Made by a program: the position numbers and the translations under genes. Source: Phoronis australis (taxonomy: Eukaryota > Phoronida > Phoronidae). From it: 64,000 nt of DNA. The notes beneath the pieces were generated by a model. That model did not search any database, was not told the origin of the DNA, and saw only the letters and a list, made by a program, of their open reading frames with translations. Each line of letters starts with the position of its first letter. The first letter of the stretch is position 1. Where the stretch lies: positions 417,267-481,266 of the forward strand of contig NMRA01000091.1 in assembly GCA_002633005.1 (NCBI GenBank). Direction: 5' to 3'. Of this stretch, positions 46,701-58,700 are shown in pieces.

Positions 46701-49700
46701 TTAGCTTATCGGCATATTTCGCATTGCTCGAACGGCTAGAAAAAATACGAACACTCAACTGTCTGCTTTACAATCCCTAACGACGTTGAGATTCGGAAGC
46801 GTTGGGTCATTGCCATACGCTGCGACGAAGGAAAATATGTCCATGTAAAATTTATAATTGTTTTTCGAAAAGTTAGATCAAAAATATTGAGAAATCACGC
46901 GAAATTCCCCTAGTGATTGAAAACTTCTCTCCGAAGTTCAAATCACCTGACACCACACAGGTGGCAATTTGACAGAGCATAAAATGCTTCTTTAAATTGT
47001 GAGAGCTTGCATCAGAGCGGGGGTGCTACTGATAGTGATCAGGAGGTAGATTTTTCCTCTCACTTGGCGAAAAAAATCTCCTCTCAGAAGGCACAGGCAC
47101 CTTTCCCGTCGCACGAACGAGGCTCCTGAAGGACCATGATAACTATGCTTTGGTATCCGTCCCTCTGTCAACCAAACCACTCTAAAAATGAAAATTGGCA
47201 TGTATGTTCTTGCTATGAAGAGGACGGTTGACGATGATTTTCTGACCACTTTGACTATGGTGGCACCTCCTATGGCAGTTTTTTTGTGCCCATACCTGTA
47301 TCCCCTAAGCCCTCTGCAGAATCTTTATTAAATTTAACACGTATATTTATAAGAAGTTAACAACTGAAGATGATTTTCAGACCGATCCGATGAACTCTGT
47401 ACCCCCTAGTGGCAATTTCATTTTTTCCGTTTCCCTTTTTCTCTGAAGTTGCTCAACGACTTTTTATGAAATTTGGTAAATAGCTTTCTGTTAAAGAAAC
47501 AATGACATTTTCCGGTTTTCAGATGGATTTGACGTATTTTGCGCCATTTTTACTGTTTTCTAGTCTAATTTTGGCATCCACCCTCTGTCAACGAAACCAC
47601 TCTTAAGATGATTATGAAAATTGGCTGATATGCTGATAGTGTGAAGAGGACGGTTGACGATGATTATCCGACTTCAATTACTGTGGCACCTCCTAGTGGC
47701 AGTTTAGTTTTTTTGCGCCCTTAGCTGTATCTCCTAAGCCCTCTGTAGGATCTGTATTACATTTAGCAAGTGTATTTACATGAAGTTGACAACGGAAGAC
47801 TACAACTTTCAGACGGATCCGATGAAAGCTTTGCCTCCTAGTGGCAATTTCATTTTTTTCCATTTTCGAATTATTTTGCACCATCTAGTGCCCATTTTTA
47901 TGATACAAATAATCACCCCTAGAAGCACACTGTTTGCAGTGCATTCGTGGGTGCATTTCAACATTCCGTGTTGCTCTTGTTTAAAGAGGTGTAACATCAA
48001 ATGACTATGACAGCACCAGCATCTAAAAGTATGTAAGTCCCTCCAAAACCGCTCATTTGGTCACTGGACTAGCCAAGGTTTTATTAAAGTTTGCATATCA
48101 GTATTGGGGAGTCTCGGAGAATATACACATAACTACTAGCCGTTGAGATAATTTTCATTTTCTGGATTGTGATGCGCTGGTAATTACTCGCCTAATCTTT
48201 TATTTAGGATTGTAAAGTGGAAGCGTAAGACTAAATAGGGCTCAGCCTGGAACTGTGATATTTTGTCAAGTACATTTGGTACCACATGACATGCTTTGGT
48301 TGTAGTGCCACCGAGTTGTGTTGAAATACCATTCTCGTTCGTGTTCAAGTGACATAATTAGCGAAAAAAGTGTTTTTCAGAGATCGGTCCCAGAGCGGAA
48401 TTGAACCTGGAACCCGCAATTTCATTACAACACTCTGCTGTTTGAGCTTAATCCCAGTCAATAAGTGACAGGGTGCACTAAGTGTATTGAACTGGTGTTG
48501 TCACCGGCCTAAATTTCAGCAAATGTCTGATGGATAAGAGCATTTAACAAGTGCCAAAAATGTGTCCCTTGATTGACCATGTTCACCTTGATACCCATCT
48601 GCAAAACTTCGTCTATGCTTGGGCTTTTCACCTACGCCCAAGTTGTAGGATGGAGACTTCTACAAAAGCTCCTGCACAAAAATACTGGTACTTTCTTACT
48701 TTGTTCTTTTCAATCTTCCAATTTGTTTGCCCGCATTGACCGCTCGGGTAAACCCCCATCCTGATCGTTCAAAATTTTATTTTTGATTGTCCGTTCTCCG
48801 GATAATGCGCATGCCTTGCTTCTGAGTTCCCCACTTTAGGAGCCCCACGCTTGGCTCGGACGAGTACGCTAGATAAAATTTCACTCATTGTTCCATTGCT
48901 GTAACTACTTCTCATCTCATTTTGCAGTTTACCTTTATGGCTATGCAGCAACGGCAGAACACAGAAAGACACTGCCTCAGATCAGGGCAGGAGAATATGA
49001 AGGATTACCTGACAAGGTGAGTACTATTTGCGTAATATCCACATTCAAGCTGGCAGCATAAGTTGGCTACTATAAAAGAGAAATTGGACATTTTCTAGTT
49101 TGCTACACCTTTACCCGACAGTGTAGCTCTCACAAGCACAATAGACAATAGAGTGTTTGAAGTTACATCGAGCCTTGAGCAATCTGGGTAAAAAATGAGC
49201 AAAATGAAATCTGACAAAAATCAACGTTCAGTGCTCGGCGTTTAGCTTAACGTCAAATCGCGAAACGCGACTTCGCGAAAATTGCAGGTTGCCAAACAAA
49301 GACTGAGGTCGCCAAAACTGACATCGAAATCCTCGACCAAAAAAAAAAACGTGCCGCACTCCATGATAAAAAAATTGACACATACCTCTTCCTCTCTCCC
49401 GGTAAAAAGTATGCACCATTCAATTCAATTGCTACCTCAATTCCTCCTGCCTACGAGGAACACAAATGATCGGATACACTGGAGGCANNNNNNNNNNNNN
49501 NNNNNNNNNNNNNNNNNNNNNNNNNNNNNNNNNNNNNNNNNNNNNNNNNNNNNNNNNNNNNNNNNNNNNNNNNNNNNNNNNNNNNNNNNNNNNNNNNNNN
49601 NNNNNNNNNNNNNNNNNNNNNNNNNNNNNNNNNNNNNNNNNNNNNNNNNNNNNNNNNNNNNNNNNNNNNNNNNNNNNNNNNNNNNNNNNNNNNNNNNNNN

Positions 49701-52700
49701 NNNNNNNNNNNNNNNNNNNNNNNNNNNNNNNNNNNNNNNNNNNNNNNNNAATTGTTACCTAAATAAGGTCATTTCCTTGCATCTTATGTGCATGTCTTTT
49801 TCTTATTCAAAGGACGGCAAATAGGGAAACTAAACAAAAATTAGGAGGTTTGTTCCATTCAGGCTGTGTGTAGTGTCACTAGACTGCAAAGATCAAGATC
49901 TGTAAATCTTTTTAGTATGATAATCTGTGTAGAGTTGCATGTTAGACAGATAATCCACAGCAAGAGTACAGGACTCAATGTATCTTGAAGCTCTCAAAAG
50001 AGAAGTGTAGTACTTTAATGCATTTGAGAAACCATTTAAAATTATGAGAAGACAATGAAGTTGCATTCGAAAGGACATGAAGAAATATATCCTAGAGCAC
50101 ATGTCTACGTTTCATTACATCGCACAGTACTGCAATTCACTAGTCTACAAAAACAAGACCATATCCTCCACAAATTCACAACTAAGTACCACCAGTGCTC
50201 AACAAGGGCGAAAATCTCCGCTGGAAAATAGGAGTAATGGCGTATGTGCACTCGCGCGTATATACCCAGACTTGGCTTCGTAAAAAAACCGTCAAAACTC
50301 CGTGTTTGAATTTGGCATTCATATCTTTATGTGTCTAAACGTTTTTCCGAGCGCTTTACTCATAAATTTCACCGTGACGTCGTTTGGCTACAAGCGTCGC
50401 CAGTGGTCGCCGGGGACATCGTAGTTGTTAACGTCTTTTGCAGTGCATTATAAGTGGACGCTTTGTTGAATTGAAACTTACCAGGTCGAAAGTAAATCAC
50501 AGTCTTTCATAGTATGCTACAAGAAATTTATTCTTAAAAAGAACCATTCTTTTCTCGCAGTTTGAGAGTCACATCCCCTGGCATGGTTCGCGGCCGAAGT
50601 AACAGGTGCTGTGCACGTGACTGACTGACCTACTTTTTCCGTATACGGCACGCAGTGTTACACACAGAGGATAAAGTCGAATCACCCAATAATCATGTAA
50701 TTCCACAAAAAGTTGAACTATTTCGAGGCATTTACTTTCATGCTAAGTTAGCCAATGAATATGTAACCAACATTACACACCACATTTTTTCTCGTAAAGT
50801 TTGCAAAGCATTCTCGCGCATCAATACAAGTCGTTCGGCCGTGCGGATTTTTTGATACTTTTTTCATTCATTCGTTCGAGTTGCAACGGAACTATGCGAA
50901 CAAACTATGGAAGTTTGCGCTAAGTTAATCTGGTTTGCATGTTAAACGACATTGATGGCATTTGTACGGCAGGTCAATGCTAGAATTTTGCCGGGTATTA
51001 TTTTTTTTCGAAGTGTACGTTCTCAGCTATTTCAAATTAGCTGCTCCGTCGAATACATCGAGTGCTGCTTCAACTTCCGCGTCAGCAACTAGCATTAGGG
51101 GTATGGCAAATCCTTTGAATTTCGGGTGTGGGTTCTTCAATTTCAAAGATTAAGTGTCCATGTACGGGTAGTTAGCGCTGGATGCAATATTTCTCGACAC
51201 TGGTCGTGCGGGGATTCCGTATGAAGTCACCTTGACGTCACTGATCAGGAAGGTATTCCCCAAAGATGGCTGCCAGTATTTGCCGATCGTCATTGTGACA
51301 TTTATAGTAAAAATAGACGGCAAAAGTTCCTAATGTCGAGTTATTTCTTAATATTTAGCAAACTTAAACAATGAATTGTAGGTTTCAATAAAATTTATTA
51401 ATAAATAAATAATAAAATTCTTCATTTAGCCTTCATTTTCGCCGAGGTTGTCTTGGAATAGGCCGTCTTTTTTCCGTCTTGGCCGTGCCGTCCAAAGCCG
51501 TCCCAAGGGCGGCCATGACGGCCGCTAGATGAGTCCCTGTTTCATAGTCTGACCTTGCCCTATTTTCGCTGAACTATTTTGACTTTCGTCTGTTTACTTC
51601 TTGTTGTAGTTTAAGCATGTTTGATATGGGCTGGCTGCTGATGGTGGCAAATGCACTGATTTCACGAAATAAATGGAACAGTTGTGAACCAAAGTTATTG
51701 AGTCTAGGTAAACTTTATTTGCTGTGGTGACTTGGCATTTTTCCCATGTCGCCAAACACAATCTGAAGTCACATTGGCAACCTGCATGTCGCCAAATTGA
51801 GCACTGATATCGAAAACTTCAGTCTTGCTAGAGCAAATTAACTTGGTAAATGGCACGGAAGCACTTCTGTTTAATTTGTTGAGCGATCATATGCATTAAC
51901 TTTGAGCACCACGAAGTACAGAATTTATCTGTTAATTTCAACGTGTGCACATGTGTGCACGTGCGTGCGTCTATATACATATGGAGCACACACACACGCA
52001 CGCACCCACACACACACACACCTACCTCTGTCTGGGGCGTCCGGCATTTGCGGCTGTATCTCCTAAACCCCTTGCAGGATTGTATTGATATTTGGCAGGT
52101 GTGTTCCTATGGGGTTGACGACAGAGGGTGACGAGTTTCGCAATGACCCGAATACAGCTGTGCCCCCTACTGGCAATTTTAATTTTTTACGTTTGCCTCT
52201 GTATCTTCAAGGGTCCTCAACCGATTGTCATAGGCTTGTGTTAATGAGATGACGCTATCCTCCCATTTTCGGATGGATTTGAGGTATTTTGCGCCATCTA
52301 GTGGTCATTTTTTATTATTTTCGAGTATTTTTTGGCGTCCACTCCTCTATCAACCAAACCACTCTAAGGATGATAACTGGCATGTATGTTTTTACAATGA
52401 AGAGGACGGTTGACGATGATTGTCTGATGACTTCGACTATTGTGGCCCCTCCTAGTGGTAGTTTTTTGTTTTTGCGCCCATGGCTGTATCTCCTAAACGC
52501 TCTATAGGATCTTTATTAAATGTTGCAAATGTATTTATTATGCGCCCACATATTTATATGTGGACGCATTATGCCGTCATCTCCGTCCGTCCGTCTGGGC
52601 GGCGTCCGGCGTTCGGCGTCCGCTGCTCTATCTCCAAAACCCTTTGACATGCGTTCATGAAATTTGGCACATATGTTCCATTCATGAATGGGACGGCATG

Positions 52701-55700
52701 TGCGAACTTTTTTACGCTTACCTTTCTATCTTCAAAAGTCCTGAACGGATTTTCATGAAATTTGGTATGTAGGCACCTATTAGTGAGATGACGCTATCCT
52801 CTTGTTTTCAGATGGATTCGTCATAGTTTGCGCCACCTAGTGGCCATTTTTACTGTTTTCGTCCACCCCTCTATCAACCAAACTGCTCAAAGGATGATTG
52901 TGAAAATTGGCATGTATACGCTTACTATGTAAAGGACGATTGACGATGATTTTCCGATGAGTTGGACTACTGTGGCGCCTCCTAGTGGCAGTTTTGTTTA
53001 TTTTGCGCCTATGGCTGTATCTCCTAAACCGTTCTCAGGATCTTTACGAAATTGTGTAAGTGTATTTATATGATGTTAAAAACTGAAGATGACGACTTTT
53101 GGACGGATCCGCCTACCAGTGTGCCCCCTAGTGGCAATTTTATTTTTTTATGTTTACCTCTGTATCTTCACAAGTCCTTAACGGATTTTCATGAAATTTG
53201 GTATGTAGGCTCCTATTAGTGCGATGACGCTATCCTCCTGTTTTCGGATGGATTCGATCTAGTTTGCGACACCCAGTGGCCATTTTTACTGTTTTTGAGT
53301 CTGTTTTTTGGCATCCACCCCTCTATCAACCAAACTGCTATAAATATGATTGTGAAAATTGGCATGTATGTTCTTACTATGAAGAGGACGATTGACGCTG
53401 AATTTCTCATGACTTTGATTACTGTGGCGCCTCCTAGTGGCAGTTTTTTTTGCGTCCATGGCTGTGTCTCCCAAACCGTTTGCAGGATTTTTACTAAATT
53501 TAGCAAGTGTTTTTATGTGATGTTGACAACGGACAATGACGACTTTAGGATGATTCTGACTACCGGTATGCCTCTAGTGACAATTTTAGTATTTTACATT
53601 GACCTCTGTATTTTCATAGGTCTTCAGGTGTATACTTTGTGTTTCTTCGTGATTATGAAGGAAAAGTTCCAAGTAGAAATTTGTTTCTGGCATTCTAATG
53701 CTGTGCTAATCTCGTATGTTGGTAAATTTGTTTTTAATTCTATGTTTCTGTGGTGCTTTAAGCAACTGATGTATAGGATGTGCTTGTATTACGCAGATCA
53801 CTCACATTTTGCCCCTAGCCTATTGAGGAGACAATGACCATCCCTTTCCATTTTGCAAAGTACAACATACTACATATATTACATATATGCCCTCTACTGG
53901 CCACTTTATGGTACCAATAAACAACCCTAGAAGGATACCGTATACGGTGCAATTGTGGGCGCATTTCAACGCTCTGCGTTGCTCTTGTATGAAGTTGGCA
54001 ACGGATGACGACAACTTTCCGACAGATTGGACTCCCGTGTGCCCCCTAGTGGCAATTTTATTTTGTTTACGTTTACCTCAGTCTGTATATGCAAGGGTCT
54101 TCAACGGATTTCTATAAAATTTGGCTCATAGGCATCTATTAACGAGGTGACACTATCCTCCCATTTTCGGATAGATTCGTGGTATTTTGCACCACCTATT
54201 GGCTATTTTTTGTCGTCCATCCCTCTGTCAACCAAACCACTCTAAGGATGATTGTGAAAATTGTCATGTATGATCTTACTGTGAAAAGGACGATTGACAA
54301 TGATTTTCTGTCGACTTCGACTACTGTGGCACCTCCTAGTGGTAGTTTTTTTTGGCGCCTATACCTGTATCTCCTAAGCCCCCTGCAGGATCTTTATTAA
54401 GTTTAGTACTCGAACAAACGGAAGATGACGGATCCAATGAACACTGTGCCCCCTAGTGGCAATTTCATTTTCTGCGCTTTCCTCTGTTTCCATGAAGTTT
54501 TTCGACAAATTTTCATGAAATTTGTTAAATGACTGTCTTTTAAAGAAACGGTAACATTATCGGGTTTTCAGACGGATTCATCATATGTTGTGCCATCTAG
54601 TGGCCATTGTTACTGTTTTCTTGTAGGTTTTTAGCGTCCGCCCTCTGTCAACCAAACCGCTCGTAGGATTATTGTGAAAATTGGCTTTTATATTTTCGTA
54701 TTGTGAAGAGAACTGTTGACGATGATTTTCCGACTTCTATTGCTGTGGCGCCACCTAGTAGCAGTTTTGTTTTTTGCCCCCTTAGCTGTGTCTGATAAGC
54801 CCTCTGCAGCATCTTTATTAAAATTAGCTCGTGTATTCATATGAAGTTGACAATAGAAGACGACAACTTTCAGACGGTTCTGACAAACGCTTTGCCCCCT
54901 AGTTTCAGTTTCATTTTTTCTGTTTTGCTCTGTTTCTCTGAAGTTCCTTGGCGGATTTTCATACAATGTGGTAAATAGCTTTCTGTTAAAAAACGGTGTC
55001 GTTTACTTGTTTTTTGATGGATTCGAAGTATTTTGCACCATCCAGTGGCCATTTTCATGATCAAAATAAATACCCTAGAAGCACACCGTTTGGAGTGCAT
55101 TCGTGGGTGCATTTCAATACTCCGCATTGCTCTTGTTATGAAATTTGGCAAATGGGTAACTATTAAAAAGCCAATAAAGTGTTTCCATTTTCGTATGGAT
55201 TCGATTTATTCTGTGGTCATTTCTACTGGTTTTGGTGTTTGCATCTATCTGCCGAAATCGCTCAATGAATCATTATGAAAATTGACAGATGTGTGTAAAC
55301 TGAGAAGACCAATGCAGGCGTTAATTTTCAGAGGACTTCTGTGGTGTGCCCTAGTGGCAGTTTTATTTTTGTGTGCACGGCTGTAACTTTCTTAACCTCT
55401 TGCAGGACCTCTGTTAAGTTTGTAATGAATCTATGAATGCAGCAATAAGTTACAATGAATTTCAGACAGATCCGACTTCTGCTGTGTCACTTGTGAATCA
55501 TTTTTAACAAAGTCTGAACCTTAAGCTTATTGTACCATTTTTTTCCACACTTGTTGGCAAAGGATAGAGGAACAAGTATTGTCGTCAGGTAGTGAAGTTA
55601 TAACTCGGCAAACATCCCACTTGCTTTGACAGAATGTGAATTGCGGGTTATATTACAGAACCTTTTGTTTGTTATTAGCCTTTAGCTTGACTTTGAACTT

Positions 55701-58700
55701 GTCAACCTGTCTGGTGTGTGCTCAGAAAATTGCTAGACCCCGTATCCAGTTAGATGTTGATGAAGCTTAATTGGGATGTTGAGCTCTGAAACTAGTTGGA
55801 CAATTGAGCAGTAATTAACAGTGAGCTAAAGATTAATACAGAGGACATGGCTTGTGCAGAAAATTGCAGGAAGCTCAGTTGAAATTAGTAGTAAATTAGT
55901 GTAGAATACTGGGGATGTCATTAGATATTGTCAGGAAGGTTCAGTGGAAATTAGCGGTAAATTACAGCTGAATGCCAGCGGCTCTGGTACTTCACGGGTG
56001 GATACATTTGTGACACGAACTTGCGTTTTTTGAGATTTTGGAATTTGTTTAAGTCTTTAGGCATTTTGGTTCGGAAATTAGTATTTTAGTTTAAAAGTCA
56101 AATATTAGGTGTAAAAATGGTCTTGGATGGACCCACCCTGCAAATGTATGGCCAACCATCAGAAAAGAGCTTACCGTGTGTCCAGTGTAACGCGCTCACG
56201 AGTATCAGGACCAAAATATTCATGCACATGGCATGTGAAGTCATAAAAAACATTACATCTGGCCTCTGGTTGCAATCTTTTCTGACTAGGATCGTTTTAT
56301 CTAGGAGTGTATGAAGAATAGGAGAGTTCGCTCTGCTATCTTGTCACTCGGCGCAATGGTTATTGGTTCGACAAACTAGCGCCCCAAGCGGCGAATAAGC
56401 AACACTAATTTAGTGGCTCAGTTCGAACCATGTAAACACTGATCAATTCATATTTTAATGACGTTCGCAATGCAATAAAATTACTGTGTGATTGAAAATG
56501 GTTAAAATACGTAAACTGATATCCACTTATAATTGAATGAGATTGAAAATGTGTGACTGTTTTAATCAATATTTTTGCTTTCATTCTCTTAAAGGTCCAT
56601 TCAAAAGCCGTCATGGTTTTGTTTCATGTTTGAGTTCTCAATGAAGCAAATTACCATTCGTAATAACATTTCATACCTCCATGGACTACAAAATTTTAGT
56701 AATTGCTCCTGGGGGTTCAGGGGGGAGTTGCCCCAAGATGCCAGCAAAGGGGTACAAAGGAGGAGTGCAAATCAGGTGGGCACCAAATGGGTGTTGACTC
56801 TCTCCCAGGGGGGTACGTGGGAGGAGTGCTAAACAGGTAAAAACCAATGAGGTATTCCACATGAGTGTTGAGCCCCTCCCATAGTCACAAATTCTCCTGA
56901 CCATTGACAACATGTGCTGAGGTGGGGATGAGACTTGGCCCTCATTTTGAACATGACCCCAAGAACTTTTGCTTGTAATGACTGGTGCCCATCATTCCCC
57001 ATCACCATCGCGGGTGTTTTCCAGCTTTTAATTACGAAGTGCTCCTAGCTCACTGCACGTTTCATATCCACCCAACATATAATTTCAGTAGACGTACATT
57101 GACAACAGAGTATCTGCAGTAGGCAGAGGGTGGCCTGTGCAGTAACCTATACTGCAGATGACAGTGGCACCGGGACTGCGATCGACTTGTCTTCCAACCG
57201 TGAATATAACGCACAAAATGAAAGACAATGTATCAAATTATTGAATAACAAAATTAAGAATCCTTACATTTCTAGATCCTTAGGAAACGTAGAAAGTGAC
57301 ACGTTTGGTGTTTTCGTGAATGAATTAGTGCAATTTATCGCCCCGCAAAATGCGCCCTTCCCCATTGTTCTCACGCTTCCTACTTATCATTGATTATTCA
57401 CCACTTGGCGGCGCTAGTAGTCGAAATAACAGTGTACTCAAAAGTGAACTCTCCTAAATACAGTCTATCACGATTGTTTGACGACTCTGTCTCTAACAAC
57501 CAAGCATTCATTATTCAGATCCTTAGGAGACATACCATTGAATTATACATTTTTAGTGGCACTAGCGCTCGGTTCCGTGTTAACATTAGAATCAATCCTG
57601 GATATGGAGGAGCTAATTTGGTTATCAAAAAAGTTAATTAATATAGCGGTAATCATTACTCACTAGAATATTACAATCAGATGATACCTGGTGTGCCCTC
57701 TTGAGGTAACTGGTCAAAACTGCTAATTCATTAAATTCAGGACCATCACTGTTGGCATGCAAACAAACACCAATATTTGCAGGTTTGTGATAAACAAAAG
57801 CAGGAAAACTATGGTCAGAATGATTTACAAGGACATCAAAAAACAACAATTTCTTATTGATAGGCAATTCCTATATGAATTTCAGTGCAGAATTGGATCT
57901 AACCAAAGCCTGAAAAGATAACAATTCATCCCGTGAACAACAAAGATATTATCAAGATAGAAGATATAAAAGGGGATACTGTCAATATGATGAGTGACCG
58001 GTTTCTCAACTTCTGACATGTAAAAATTCTAAAAAAATAGGCCTAATGGTGAACCCATGCTGGCGCTGTATTTTTCCCAAAACACCTTGCCATTTATATG
58101 TCGAAAAGGGACTTTGGTGGTGCAGATAGTTGACAATTCCCTTAACCTAGCTTGTGAGGTATCAGGTGGTTTTAAACATGTGTGATGGTATACATTACTA
58201 AATGTAAATAGTTTCTGTAACAGTCACATTTATTAAATAATGACTTATCATCAAGTGGCATCTGTCTGACAGGACAATGAGAAGAAATGTTTTTTGACCC
58301 GTGCTGCCAAGTTTCATACATGGGAAAGACAAAATCTCAATTACTTTGCAGCTCACCAAACCTGAGTGGGCACCGGACTATGGTAGCGCCACCTTTGTTC
58401 CACATTGGGGTGCCACCGTGGCAGGAGCAAGAAAGTTCTTGATTGCCTACAACGTGAATGTGTTGTCTACTAAGGAACAAGCACACAGGATTGCCTTGAA
58501 CATCCGTGAACAGGGGAGGGGTGGAGAGGTGAGGTGACCTGTACGGTCATTAAGTGAAATTGACACCAGATCATGACCAAGCTCTATTTTTGCCGTTTTA
58601 TTGACTTTTCATAGAGAAATGTGCATACTGTCAATCAGTGAACATTATGTATTACACATAACGAAATCATATAAAATAATGCTAGTAATCAATATCTGGG

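Noticed and set aside
48360-48450. Functional tRNA gene
   Set aside because: B box present but the A box is weak and no acceptor stem forms; treated as a tRNA-derived repeat.
49282-49824. 180-residue frame across the gap
   Set aside because: Most of it is unknown bases; the ends are repeat sequence.
53295-53837. 180-residue plus-strand open frame
   Set aside because: It lies wholly inside the CCTAGTGG repeat array; the translation follows the monomer period and shows no protein family.
57130-57641. Two adjacent plus-strand frames of 87 and 83 residues
   Set aside because: No homology seen; they share a short repeated motif and lie in an intron among repeats.
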